The position numbers and the translations under genes are program-made. Below are positions 14,601-21,350 of a stretch of DNA of 64,000 nucleotides, piece after piece (within the stretch, counting starts at the first letter, position 1; each line of letters starts with the position of its first letter). This DNA comes from an archaeon (GTDB lineage: Archaea > Nanobdellota > Nanobdellia > SCGC-AAA011-G17 > GW2011-AR17): contig JABHZQ010000024.1 in NCBI GenBank assembly GCA_018656555.1, positions 1 through 64,000 on the forward strand, read 5' to 3'. The notes beneath the pieces are model-generated. The model made no database searches, was not told where the DNA came from, and saw only the letters and a program-made list of their open reading frames with translations.

Positions 14601-17600
14601 TCAATTGGACAGTAAATTACACTTGGAATAAGTCTTGGATAAGAAATGCAAGAAATGCCGAATTCCAATTAGAAAGTTTAGCAACAAACACAACCTATTA
14701 CTATGAAATAAATGCTTATGGTCAAAATGGAAACTCAACAACTACTGGAAATTTCACACTAGGAAATCTTTCCTCAACACCAACTTTAGAAATATTAAAT
14801 TACACGGAAGATCGTCCAAATAAACAATTAACTATTTGTGCAAATCTAAGCAATATGAGTGATAGCCCAAGAATTAATAGTTCAATTCAATATTGGAATA
14901 CATCCTCGACGACATTCATGGAAACAACATCCACAGAACTAAGTGCAATAGGCACATTCTGTAAAACAATAACTGTTGAGTATGATACAAATAATACCTT
15001 TAGAGCAAAAGGAGTAGGTACAACAACAGGATATAGTGATTCATACAATAATGAATATCTAGCAATACAACCTTTCTTTGCAGGAAGTTATGTTGAAGAT
15101 GACAATGATGATAGAGATAGACAATTTTGCCCTAATGGACCAAATATACTTCCTTGTTATGAACAAAAAGGTTACCTAGAAGGTTCTTTACAAGAAGAGG
15201 ATTGGATCTGGATAGAGTCTAATTTTACTGAATATGGAATACTGAAAGCAAATTGGTGGGATGGTTCAACTTGGACAGAATACAATTTAACTAATGATAC
15301 AGATTCAGATATGCAGTACTTAAAATTAACTGGATTAGATGGAGAGTTCCATACTTTCTACATAACTAACCAAACAGATGATTTAATCTTAAATTGGACT
15401 AAACCAGGAAGAATACATTTGAATAATCAAAATAGAACAGAAGAATACAAGTATGTAGGATTCAATGGTTCAAAAACAGCAATCAATTACTCATTACTTT
15501 ACATGGATGCTATTTATTACAATTCAAGTGCATATCAATGGTGTATGGCTTCTCCAGGTGGAAATTTATATGATTGTATGTCTGTTGAATATTTTGGGGG
15601 AGGAACTGAAAGTGGGTTAACAGAAATAAATGGTGGAACAGCATATGATAGGGGTAGATTATTCAGAGGCGGAATAACAAATGGAGAGATGAACGATACT
15701 GGAGTATTAACACCAGAAAGAAGATCCTTTGATAATACTGGAGAGGGTTATAGATTCTGCTTTGCATACACAGCTTATTGGTGGAACCAATCTATAGTAC
15801 CTGACAATAACATAACTAATTATTATTATAGATACTGGTCTCAAGATGATTGGTGGTCAAACTACTTTGGCTATACTCAATCTAAAAGATTTGATTATAT
15901 AAATTTATTCAGCTGGGCTTACGATGAATTATCATATACAAGAGATTGGACTGAAGTAGATGACACAAGAGTCTCTACAGAAACAGCAGTCCTAAATACA
16001 TTAAATTCAACATTTAATTCACAATATAATCAAAGTTTAGTAGTTGGCTACTTAAATGATTTTGAATTTGATACTGGAGATGACAATATATACAACTTTG
16101 GATTCTACACTGATGGTAGATGGACAAATCAGCAATTTGGAAAATACCAACAAGCATTTGTAATATTCAACCTACCAGACAACACTACTTTGTTAGGGAT
16201 GGACACTGATGGAGATTCATTAAATGATTATGAAGAATTATTTACTTATTATACAAATCCAATGAGTAATGATACTGATGAAGATGGAAGATTAGATGCA
16301 GATGAAATTAATTTAAGTTACGATGCAAATCTCTACACTCTATCAAACACAGCTCCAAATCTAACTGCAATGACATTTAATGCAAGTATTTATTATTCAG
16401 CTACATCAATGGCATTTAATTCAACATACACAGATTATGATGGAGATTCAGCAACAGTATACTTAATTTGGTTTAAGAATGGTGTAAATATATACAATAG
16501 AACATATTCTAATGTTGCTAATGGCACATTAATAGAATCCACATTACAATATCCAAACTTTACTAGGGCTGATCAAATAAACTTAACTCTATATGCAGTA
16601 GATACCTTAAGTGGAACTTCTCCAACAGTAAGAGCAAATATAACAATATCAAATTATCCACCTAGTTTCAATGAAACTTTAGCAAATCAAACAGTAAATT
16701 CAGGACAAGCATTTACTTATGATATTAATTGTAGTGATTCAGATGGAGACAATATAAATTATTATGATAACACCTCATTGTTTAATATTAATGAGACAAC
16801 TGGAATAATAGCTGATACACCTTCACAAACAGAATTTGGTAATAACTCAGTAGAAATTTCCTGTGGAGATGGGACTGAAAACACAACACAAAATATTATC
16901 TATCATATAAATGATAATGAAGATCCAGTTATTACCCTAACAGGACCAGATGTTTTCACAACAGATACAACTCCAACATTTACTCTAACAACTGATGAAG
17001 TTTCAAGTTGTAAGTATAGAAATAGAACATCAAATTTCACTTGGATGGACACATCTGGAGGTACATTACACTATAAAAATCTAAATCTAAACTATGGTCT
17101 GTATGAGTATTCAATAGAGTGTAATGATAGTTCAAGTAATACCGGAAAGAATAAATCAAGATTTTATGTAGCAAAACTAATGCCTACCGAATATTCATTT
17201 AATACAATTGAATTTACAGCAAATGAAACAAATTATAATTATTTAGAAAATGCAAATATAACTATAAACCTTTCAAAAGCAACAAGTAGTTTCTTCCTAT
17301 TAGCTGAGTTTGCTGAAACTCCTGCTGAAGACTTTGAAATAGAAGGACAAACAACAACAGAATATAAATTCTTTAGTATTAACACTGGAAATACAGTAGA
17401 AGGCAATATCAGTGAAGTAACATTAAGATTTGAGTATGATCCAGCAGCTTTAATCGCAGCTGGAATAGCAGAGTCAGAACTTACAGTATTCTATTATAAC
17501 GGAACAACTTGGGCTGAAGAATCTGGAACTGTAAATGAAGCAGAAGATTACATAGAAATAACCATAGCTCACCTAAGTGACTTTGTTATGGGTAAATCAG

Positions 17601-18466
17601 TGCCTACAGCAGCCCCAGTAACAGAAGAAGCAGCAGCTGGTGGCGGAGGAGGAGGAGGCGGATTTAGAGCACCAGCAGAAGTAGAAGAAGAACTAGATGA
17701 AGTGGACGAAATAGAAAATATAGAAATTTCAGTAGATTCAATAACTCTAGATGCAGTAGAAGGCTTTATTTCAGGAGATTCATTTAGAATAACCAATAGA
17801 GGAAACACAGTAGTAGATCTAGAATTAACTGTAACAACAATAAGTGATATTTTACATCTCTCAGATACAGACCTAACTCTAGAACCTGGAGAATCCCAAC
17901 TAATAGAAATAGATGTTATTCCAAAACAAGCAGGTATTTACACCGGTAAAATAAATGTATTCTACAAAAATCAAGTATTACAAATCCCAGTAACAATAAA
18001 CATAAACACAGAAAGAAGTCTTTTTGATATCTCTGTAAATGTACTTGGTGCTTTCAAGAATATAAGGCCTGGTCAAAAAATAACCGCAAGTATGTTCTTA
18101 TTACAAGCAGGATTAGAACAAGAAGAAGATGTAACATTAAATTATATAATTAAGGACTTTGATGGTAACATATACTTAACAGAAAGTGAAACAATAGCAG
18201 TATACCAACAAACATCATTCAATAAACAACTACCTACACAAGATCTACCTCCTGGAGAATATGTTCTTGGTGCAGAAGTCGTCTATGGTGGGGGAATAGC
18301 AACATCAAGTTCACAATTTATTGTTACTGAAACAGAATTAGATAGCTCACAAAAACTACTACTAGGAGTTTTAATTGCAGCAGCTCTTACATTTATATCC
18401 TTAGTTATAATAATAGAAAGATATAAAAAGTTGCGTAGGCCATATATTAAAAAAAGAGGAAGATGA
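2..18466 (+). CDS. Giant modular surface protein, 5' end outside window
   Basis: The frame is open from base 2, and the residues before the first in-window ATG (164) match the downstream repeats, so the gene starts upstream; at least 6154 codons lie here. Modules in order: right-handed beta-helix (NosD-like) Asn-rich repeats (2-2630); DUF2341-like segment with a nested LamG domain (about 3735-5270); three related Ig-like modules carrying a DNQAGTN motif (about 5400-5710, 7320-7630, 9010-9310); FG-GAP/VCBS-like Asp-Gly repeats (6330-7100); Gly-rich block (8200-8820); PA14-like region (9770-10230); two more LamG domains (10815-11440, 11620-12340); Ca-binding DxDGDSxxD motifs (16200-16330); cadherin-like domain (16660-16910); a PGF-pre-PGF-like domain, Gly8 linker, Ig-like domain and one C-terminal TM helix with a basic tail. 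N-x-S/T sequons are very frequent. Probably a glycosylated adhesin anchored by its C terminus. Adhesion is inferred; the modules are seen. Confidence 0.88.
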   Translation, partial: QSFIVVGNATLCTTSVNTNTLADNQAAWHATSNAILDCNQSTFTGTTGNNNRAGMQLLYSWDNTTIKNCKFNTYGFGIKVDGDSTSNNASHHKLIGNTLTSNTYGIYHDEGTYYNQFINNTLSSNNYNIYFDDNNDYNQYINNSIKNSNVDGIWFDRSSNNYNNFTGNNISNNGNAGDEYGVQIDSSSNNNNKFFGNYFSGNYDLDVSDFNGGNTYSVTPFDGGNIMGGNKIGGNYWENVQCVDHGMGPGPYYNTSGDGICDGLGYTVTDDGGVVRSYDSYAMNDDTTGCAKITDDSNHNDQSFIVVGNATLCTTSVNTNTLTDNYHAWRGISNAILDCNQSTFTGTTNNNNRFGFRLYQSTDNITIKNCKFNTYGRGIYVDGDSTSNNASHNKLIGNTLTSNTYGIYHEDGTYYNQFINNTLSSNNYNIYFDDNNDYNQYINNSIKNSNIQGIHFDRSSNNYNNFTGNNISNNGNADNEYGVLIDNDNNNNNKFFGNYFSGNYDLEVSDYNGGNSYSVTPFDGGNIMGGNKIGGNYWDHVQCVDHGMGPGPYYNTSGDGICDGLGYTVTDDIGYVQGYDYYAMNDDTTGCAKITDDSYHNDQSFMVVGNATLCTTSVNTNTLADNYHAWRGISNAILDCNQSTFTGTTANSNRFGFRLYQSTDNITIKNCKFNTYGRGIYVDGDSLGNNASHNKLIGNTITSNTYGTYEEFSYYNQYINNTFSSNNYNLYLYEDNYYNKYINNSIKDSTVMGVFLDKDYNKWNNFTGNNISGNGDGDNEYNVRIDNSNNLYNYFTNNYFSAKSDDLYHIYDDNANNYFSVAPYSTRSIINGPKTGGNYWDDYTGVDSDGDGIGQTSYNSGIYLATDSNPLARYDGCMNLSNYYTWGNNITQVGEDFYIQGSINLCYGEYNLTDSENNGAIIINADNIYLDFNGSKILGNTTGTFIYSNKTNLTLFNASIDNFSKAIHFEDANNTLIEYFKIKNNSIYLTNSQIDFSFFEIFTEYVNIEYSALNITKEQNTTNNIRLIQNFTILESNNIDEFNSSAKLTFYNISGVDVPSGFRNGAKCGAKCTNVVTLGGNNYTMNVTGFTNYTITQGNAAPVVNTVENVPSPYYKVTMALRANITDSNGQADIVYANYTVTAQDNTKLLENFNATTDLTFWNSSTFTLNQNSTYNYTLIVKDTDDNFVTETGTLEFLIIPETLSPQIAYTNNPYTTYGSVNFTNGTSIENSSVNVFLDDQMKIKKWWDSDWKYRKEIVLTEESGSNLSDYQVQIDISDLIYNNSGLVASWHFNEGTGTRYIGSSKYQRENYSIGGDPSYVAGVSGTALDFDGNDRLIVAYDSSIGFSQYTISVWMKPDASNTGWRGIFGKKGRNYNFWYNSDDDYVHHRYCDDANYNSGADNTPSGSIIKGEWNFVTLTNDGVNSSTYLNGVLNTTGITTGSLCINSTVLNIARNLDEADSAYFIGALDEMKMHNISLQPEEIKHEFCMGAHNLYLLGDISEATFDSYNCEIKSYNYTHQDLRVVDQSGNELPFYLEGDTNLWVKTDLTANINTSIFVYYGNPSAAPSSNGDDVFLLFDDFNSGTLDETKWNVTVNGNGNVTVNHQQAEIDDGSNTGAKLRSYANVSHGVLESRLKWTDSYELDLDMSYGWNGTIAGRMGMDLQAWESPHGVYNGTTWTNGTKYLSNTYKDLKLISAVGNQTSIYDGEIVQGFNTTVNLDPVPIYFNMGNNLPTLILDYVRVREFASTEPSFTFNTQQNSSTYLTVNGEYNYTLTAPSDGGSYTIKVNTSVSGIYGQNSQVLTVYQIPTVDTVSFFNRGWMKNLTIQANITDDNLDKVNFTITRISDNTKLIDNQAGTNLANAWNSTSTNITDCTEHNYTIFAYDTDNFNTTSTGNITFLCMTVNLNPSSLNLNDSFDITGYTNLTNGTVVTDAAIFVHYDENSYGSSGWWNSSWEYRTNLTVDTGYAPRGNNSVTKMIINFTQLMSDNSITGNFDPNSIRVTDSNGNLVDSEITRWFGVNRTGMLRWKMSTRDTITKETNYSYYLYFDTFTNGVKQPANASLPKEFFICSAADAGNDHYYAYSTYNRSLPSTWTKWDPESSNQKDESTIADFDNDGDLDIVYTSDNANSAYVYSNDGDASWSFTLAQTITSIDGDWNGICEGDFNEDGWLDLVINEDDCVLRYYENDGDGTFTYVSSPGDCGGEARKIACGEIDGDNNVDIVAGAYSNGCLYLIKGDGDGTFTDSGCISDSQGDGDDQHGVWIVDADLDGDMDVYGQSSSSYSDYFENKGDGTFENGVRQTDGGIVDSSPIQNQWGSGTVGDYDHDGSMDIIEGSWTSGTSYMAVYWGDNSLSNIYNNGNPSDKDAVAGMVDYSMFCGGADFLQDIKVWAENNSESPAVILNSSGWYEGSFTAPSAGGPYNVKLNTTYQGIYGENSQTLTVYQAPTIETVAFFNKLENQNLTIQVNITDDNIQNVNFTITKISDNTKIIDNQAGTNISDSWNSTRAKLDGCTDHNYTIFAYDKDNFNATESGNLTLICMTLNVNPSPAQLENTILISGYLNYTNSSMTTGAGVNVFVDGTLQAGLGNGSDGALTVTAAETIINNYTHLTGNETSGNTSIAVGDSSEFAANDEVLIIQMQNASGGNFGVYEFARISSVEATRVNFTKPLNNSYYSGRFNTTYSTVSQIVKVPQYTNVTIDDGATITAKLWDRWSGGIVVFKATDGVNITGSVDAEGKGFRGGEARQAGAGNGTAGESYYGLGIATADPNEAGGGGGAGRDACSQNCGAGGGGGYGTAGTVGIGSGNLQPGDPGANYNIPNLDSLIFGSAGGGGGSGWSGSGCANHRGGHGGGIVFISAQEILVSGNLTVAGKFYGTGWHGGCCDCAASGSGAGGTVYLRSSVMDFSNGIVNASGGNGVNSTAAGYKHEQGGNGGVGRIRLDVTTLSGTTHPGSGYNGTFATTVVNESGYYDYNLSAFSEGGVYTIKVNTTHSGIYSEKTEALTVYQSPSIQTVSFLNRIWGQNITIQVNLTDDNLDKSNFTITRISDNIKVLDNQAGTNLSNSWNSTSTNITDCTEHNYSIYAYDKDNFNATSSGNITFMCIDINFNTTIIAINDSFESYGTVNLTNGTNVANTDVDIYINLTKQSTSTPANWDNLNFTYRLPINLTQPNTFSSGRTQEHILLNLTLAESRLRNESGPSFYCNGTQMPYEGYAINITDGWVTQLQALVEINFSQYDNKSCYLYYDTGYNGTNPTMRRTGWHYVSDGDQGGANPPADLTPANIDCNSNDANGEWTVYPCTGSTSDTYTVNEWCYFKGQVTGTQTFWRQSDDASYLIIDGTTVTSGPCCGATTGTYTTATGRFYNMETDWTEGGGGEYVYLAHAGSNSNDIDTECYPYYGDEWTIDITNSSEESKGNPAQTNATGQYSHTLTSPSSTGEYPVKFNTTYSGIYGERTVSSTVKARPSVTLTSPINANYSVILESIKFNCTVTDTDGDLSNITLYHDLSGTWASDGTASVTGSSNSTVFTRDVRDYIGYKFTDSRYTWNCKATDEFNLDSQASTNVTFGSWNVGNYSDTLLNVSSGYLGLDDSDSIQELNSTWFNLSGNGLLLHMNEASGTIIDSSGNGNDGSDSGGINYSAEGKLNTAIGFDGDNDYINIGDITDFDDLSELTLSAWFYLEGNSSTSTPGGIIDKFDVSGDERNILFTETGGNLRISVGETGGVGDYCYVITPLKLNRWYHGAATFDSGDCSLYLDGALTGSASAPEGETTTGSNSAPLRIGSSNDFAGSGSGYFNGSIDEVAVWTRTLSANEITELYNRQKGTYLSRGNYTSRVFDAGRPAMWKNMTWDENAPYYEELPDNQEVETATGGVNMTGNVLLMHFNNDSTYGENNTNAFDFSGNKINGTLGNLSQNTIPSWTSSGKLFGALDFDGEDYVSFGDSLDSTTTGEDKKFSYSVWIKPESPLSTCFIIGKVADSSCSESQRQYFLRLSSSGVLDFLWYGALDASSYRGVKGTTYITDLSKWHHVVVNYDGSIDTNDGLDRVEIYLDGVEESKELWLSSGSLLGIQDSTAHLGIGKALDPSGSACGGTNFFNGTIDEVAIWNRTLSEEEILNIYKRGALRLNFSARSCDDTICDTELLVPFGSNVSYTNISLLNNTQYFQYQLNYQADGTDFSPEISMDSVVVAYEPINNPPNVTNVTLTSTSSLNYSNGTLITAWAIQDPEGDTETDNETRWWVDGILNTTFTNNSRIEAANITKGEVWNFSVRIYDGGYWSDWSENISLTTVNAPPSISLNDPTDGEKLYRNTSPTLNISISDADSDSVDVTFLNSTLNNTICDLDNVNSTVTCTWSGLTANQVYSWLANATDGEDTVVSPVWNFTPNDEPGVNNMRADFINTSSVLFKWQNQADMQWVSLRVGSEIMEIRSITSVEDNWTVNNIYPNQDYTFEWQVGDSLLAMSDYHNFTIKTIGWNAELANYSYRRLFTVNSSEIASDQDNFAVNISLTEDGFQYYDSANWVWYPSFGRLNYTNKNDIRFVDYYDSKYLQFNVSYWNVPGEGCLYQQTGPNETAYSGDFIEVYKANDSDWDTQTTPSPTGTFLYNYTIPTGAKTSSKYRIYDGGWGWDLTLPSSCYGGDKLQFKSVADYNIPAVDTYCWNQSSDEWAKFRNNGNVSAYIYETMMTWQYDCQAYISVIPEHYDDETQTNIAGLDGDYDVKFWMYYGNTGDVNNETYFNQSGTEQDSYSFGAEIEQVLGAPTISNVNITKGRTTTGTNISWAIDQSVDNRVRYATNLWMLDSVWTYKIRNNSETFEHLYGDQNNTILLIPHASQYVETLNVTCSNSTFSPNYTINTTANPVSIVFNDINIAEYFNWTVNYTWNKSWIRNARNAEFQLESLATNTTYYYEINAYGQNGNSTTTGNFTLGNLSSTPTLEILNYTEDRPNKQLTICANLSNMSDSPRINSSIQYWNTSSTTFMETTSTELSAIGTFCKTITVEYDTNNTFRAKGVGTTTGYSDSYNNEYLAIQPFFAGSYVEDDNDDRDRQFCPNGPNILPCYEQKGYLEGSLQEEDWIWIESNFTEYGILKANWWDGSTWTEYNLTNDTDSDMQYLKLTGLDGEFHTFYITNQTDDLILNWTKPGRIHLNNQNRTEEYKYVGFNGSKTAINYSLLYMDAIYYNSSAYQWCMASPGGNLYDCMSVEYFGGGTESGLTEINGGTAYDRGRLFRGGITNGEMNDTGVLTPERRSFDNTGEGYRFCFAYTAYWWNQSIVPDNNITNYYYRYWSQDDWWSNYFGYTQSKRFDYINLFSWAYDELSYTRDWTEVDDTRVSTETAVLNTLNSTFNSQYNQSLVVGYLNDFEFDTGDDNIYNFGFYTDGRWTNQQFGKYQQAFVIFNLPDNTTLLGMDTDGDSLNDYEELFTYYTNPMSNDTDEDGRLDADEINLSYDANLYTLSNTAPNLTAMTFNASIYYSATSMAFNSTYTDYDGDSATVYLIWFKNGVNIYNRTYSNVANGTLIESTLQYPNFTRADQINLTLYAVDTLSGTSPTVRANITISNYPPSFNETLANQTVNSGQAFTYDINCSDSDGDNINYYDNTSLFNINETTGIIADTPSQTEFGNNSVEISCGDGTENTTQNIIYHINDNEDPVITLTGPDVFTTDTTPTFTLTTDEVSSCKYRNRTSNFTWMDTSGGTLHYKNLNLNYGLYEYSIECNDSSSNTGKNKSRFYVAKLMPTEYSFNTIEFTANETNYNYLENANITINLSKATSSFFLLAEFAETPAEDFEIEGQTTTEYKFFSINTGNTVEGNISEVTLRFEYDPAALIAAGIAESELTVFYYNGTTWAEESGTVNEAEDYIEITIAHLSDFVMGKSVPTAAPVTEEAAAGGGGGGGGFRAPAEVEEELDEVDEIENIEISVDSITLDAVEGFISGDSFRITNRGNTVVDLELTVTTISDILHLSDTDLTLEPGESQLIEIDVIPKQAGIYTGKINVFYKNQVLQIPVTININTERSLFDISVNVLGAFKNIRPGQKITASMFLLQAGLEQEEDVTLNYIIKDFDGNIYLTESETIAVYQQTSFNKQLPTQDLPPGEYVLGAEVVYGGGIATSSSQFIVTETELDSSQKLLLGVLIAAALTFISLVIIIERYKKLRRPYIKKRGR

Positions 18467-19647
18467 AAAAAAGACTAATAATACCCATAATAATAGGTAT
18501 AATTATTGTAGCTTTAGTAGCCTATTTTCTTTCAAATGGAGATGAAACCTTTACAGTTGATAATCTTTTAATCAAATCTGCAATAAAAGAAAGTGAAAGA
18601 ACCACACAAGTAGTAACTGTCACAAGCATAATTGGTTCAGAATACACATTAAACTTACAAGGCTTAGAGGGGGTGGCAGGACTTGATCAATACGCTTTTG
18701 CACTAAGTCAAGGAGATACAAAAGAACTAACTCTAACCTTTGATGCTTCAGCTTATGGTCCAGGAATATATATTGGGTACTTAGAAATAACAACAGAAAC
18801 ACAAACAGAGACAATACCTATAATCTTAGAAGTGCATTCAAGAGATGTTTTCTTTGCAACTAACCTAGAAATATCTTCACACTACAAAGAAATTGCACCT
18901 GGAGATTCATTCTCACCTTCAATAAGAGTCTATAACCTAAAAGATACAGAACAACACACACTAGAGATGAATTATATAATTAAGGACTTAGATTCCAATT
19001 CTATCTATTCTGAAGTAGAAAACCTAATTATTGGAACAGATTCAACAGTTAGTAAAATTATATACCTTCCAGAAGAACTTCCAGAAGAAGATTATGTTTT
19101 TATTGTAACAACAGAATCGGACACATCTTATTCCACTTCTACCTATTATTTCACCGTAACAAAAGAAGCAAAACAATTCTTCTCAGGTATTGAATCATTT
19201 ACATTTATCTTTGCAACTGCAATTGTAATCTTATTATTTGCAATAGTTGTTCTAATGTTTCACACCCTAAAAGACAGAAATGAGCTATTTAGGCAATTAG
19301 ATCAATTACAAAGAGCACAATTAAGTGGAACAATCAGAAAAATAGAGAAAAAAGAAAAAACTATTTTATCAAAAGCAAAAACAAAGAAAACCAAAGAAAA
19401 AATACTAAAAGAATACAAAACCTTAATTAAAAAAGAGAAAGGTATAATCAAAAGAAAACAGAAAAAACAAAAAGAAGAGTTTAAGAAATTAGGTTCAAAA
19501 GATGATATGAAGAAAAAATTATCTCAATGGAAAAACCAAGGATTTAATCTCAATATCTTCAAAAAAGTAAAAAAGAATAAAAATTCAAAGAAAGACAAAT
19601 TAAAGAAGTGGAAAAAACAAGGGTATGATACTTCAATACTTAAATAG
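18463..19647 (+). CDS. Two-TM membrane protein with Ig-like ectodomain and Lys-rich cytosolic tail
   Basis: The start overlaps the stop of the giant surface gene (ATGA), so the two are translationally coupled. The 394-aa product has an N-terminal TM helix (about residues 4-23), an extracellular beta-rich region, a second TM helix (about 243-266) and a long Lys/Glu-rich cytosolic tail. The ectodomain near residue 165 (NYIIKDLDSN) parallels the C-terminal domain of the giant protein (NYIIKDFDGN), so both contain the same domain type. The tail ends with two copies of a short motif (QWKNQGFNLNIF and KWKKQGYDTSIL). Likely a partner that links the giant surface protein to the cytoplasm. No known family recognised. 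Confidence 0.8.
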   Translation: MKKRLIIPIIIGIIIVALVAYFLSNGDETFTVDNLLIKSAIKESERTTQVVTVTSIIGSEYTLNLQGLEGVAGLDQYAFALSQGDTKELTLTFDASAYGPGIYIGYLEITTETQTETIPIILEVHSRDVFFATNLEISSHYKEIAPGDSFSPSIRVYNLKDTEQHTLEMNYIIKDLDSNSIYSEVENLIIGTDSTVSKIIYLPEELPEEDYVFIVTTESDTSYSTSTYYFTVTKEAKQFFSGIESFTFIFATAIVILLFAIVVLMFHTLKDRNELFRQLDQLQRAQLSGTIRKIEKKEKTILSKAKTKKTKEKILKEYKTLIKKEKGIIKRKQKKQKEEFKKLGSKDDMKKKLSQWKNQGFNLNIFKKVKKNKNSKKDKLKKWKKQGYDTSILK

Positions 19648-19682
19648 AAACATTTAAAAGAATAAAAGGGGTATATCTAAGC

Positions 19683-21350
19683 ATGGCGAAAAAGAAAAAG
19701 AGAAAAAGTGCGCCTAAAAAGAAAACTGATATTTCTAAAAAAGAATTCCAAGCTTTTGCAAGGGGAGTAGATAGATTAAAAGAATTAGAAAAAGAATTAA
19801 AATCCCTAGATACAAGAGGTTTCTATAAAGATGAACAATACATTAGATCAAGATTAAAATCTGTTTCAGAGATTCCAAATATAGAAAAAGCAGTTAAAAA
19901 ACTAAAACTAAAAATAAAACATAAGTATAAACCAAGAAGAAAGAAAACAAGTAGAACTTCAAGAGATATACACAAACTTACCGAAGAACTACCTAAAATT
20001 AAGAGAAAAATAAGTTCTATTACAAGTATAAAAGATGATGTTCCTAAAATTGAAAAAGAATTAAAAATCCTTTCAAGAAAATTTGATGCTATTAAAGATA
20101 AAAGTAAATTAAAGATAGATTCTGGTGTTGGGATTGTAGTAGACAACGATTTTAACTATTTCCTAAATACAATAAAATCAACGCTTTCTGAAAGAATTAA
20201 TGAAAAAGAAGCTGAATTGCATGAAAGATTAGAGATTGAGCTAAATTCCAAAGAAAAGAAAAGTAAAGAGAGATATATGAAATTACTAGCTGAATATAAT
20301 AGAAAAAGAAAGGCTTATGAATCAAAATTAAAGAGACAATATCTAGCAAAAGTTAAAAGTAGACTACAATCAGAAGTAGATGAAAGGTTTAATGATCTAT
20401 TAAAAAGAAGGCTTGATGAAAAGAAAGTAGTCTTATCTAGAAGTTATAAGAAAAAATTAAAATCACAAAACAATGGGTTGTTGGATAGGCATAAATCTAA
20501 GATTACTAAATCATTAAAAAATGAATTAGCTAGTAAAATTAGAAAATTACATCTTGAAGAGCAAAAAGCTAAAGCAAAGTTAAAACAAAGGGCAGATGAG
20601 GTCACTAGAAAGAGAAAAAATCTAGCCCAAGAAAAGGAAAAGATTAGAAAAAGGTATGAAAGAGAGTTAAAATCAAAATTATCTAAACTATCAAAGAAAG
20701 AAAAAGAAATCTTCTCAAATATGACTGCTAGAACTAAAGCAAAGTTCTCAAATAAAACTACTAAATCTAAGGAAAAGTTCTCAAATATGACTGCTAGAGC
20801 TAAAGCAAAATTATCAAAGATGAATTTAAATGCTAAAATTAAGTTTGAGAAACAGAAAAAAGAATTAGAACTTTTGAAGAAAAAAACAATACAGGATATA
20901 GAGAAAAGTATTAATGCAGCATATTCTAGACTAGCAAAACATGAGAGAAAAGTTAAAGAAGATGAAATTATGATCCAAATGGAAGAAGAAACTCTGTCTG
21001 GAGAAGAAGTAAATCTAAAGAAAAAAGAGACTAATTGGTTAAAAAATGATAAGTTAAGGATGAATAAAGCCAAATCTAGGCTAACAAAAGCTCTTAATTT
21101 CAAATTACAATATGAAGTATCTAAAAAAGATAAAGAAGTTCATGATCTTAAAGAAAAAATAATCAAAGAGTACAATAAGAGATTAGAAGATGAAATAAAG
21201 AAAAAAGAGAAAACAATTAGAGACAAACTAAAGAAAGAGTATGAGATGATACTAAAGAATAAAATATCTCAACACGAAGCAGATTTAAAACAGAAAAAAC
21301 TAGCTTTAGAAGCACAAATCCAACAAAGATTAAAGAAAATTCTAAATTAA
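19683..21350 (+). CDS. Long Lys/Glu-rich coiled-coil protein
   Basis: A 555-aa cytosolic protein without signal peptide or TM segment. Almost the whole length is heptad-like charged helix, and residues about 340-380 hold near-repeats of FSNMTARAKAK and related segments. The N-terminal 15 residues are very basic. It lies 35 nt after the two-TM protein on the same strand and may be co-transcribed with it, although a TATA-like TTTAAAAG near 19649 could give its own promoter. Likely a structural or scaffold protein; composition alone makes any family assignment unsafe. Its last 9 nt overlap the convergent ThiI-like gene. Confidence 0.72.
   Translation: MAKKKKRKSAPKKKTDISKKEFQAFARGVDRLKELEKELKSLDTRGFYKDEQYIRSRLKSVSEIPNIEKAVKKLKLKIKHKYKPRRKKTSRTSRDIHKLTEELPKIKRKISSITSIKDDVPKIEKELKILSRKFDAIKDKSKLKIDSGVGIVVDNDFNYFLNTIKSTLSERINEKEAELHERLEIELNSKEKKSKERYMKLLAEYNRKRKAYESKLKRQYLAKVKSRLQSEVDERFNDLLKRRLDEKKVVLSRSYKKKLKSQNNGLLDRHKSKITKSLKNELASKIRKLHLEEQKAKAKLKQRADEVTRKRKNLAQEKEKIRKRYERELKSKLSKLSKKEKEIFSNMTARTKAKFSNKTTKSKEKFSNMTARAKAKLSKMNLNAKIKFEKQKKELELLKKKTIQDIEKSINAAYSRLAKHERKVKEDEIMIQMEEETLSGEEVNLKKKETNWLKNDKLRMNKAKSRLTKALNFKLQYEVSKKDKEVHDLKEKIIKEYNKRLEDEIKKKEKTIRDKLKKEYEMILKNKISQHEADLKQKKLALEAQIQQRLKKILN

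Noticed and set aside
19823-21103. Long minus-strand frames opposite the coiled-coil gene
   Set aside because: Phe/Ser/Leu-rich translations are mirror images of Lys/Glu-rich helix coding; no promoter or ribosome site.
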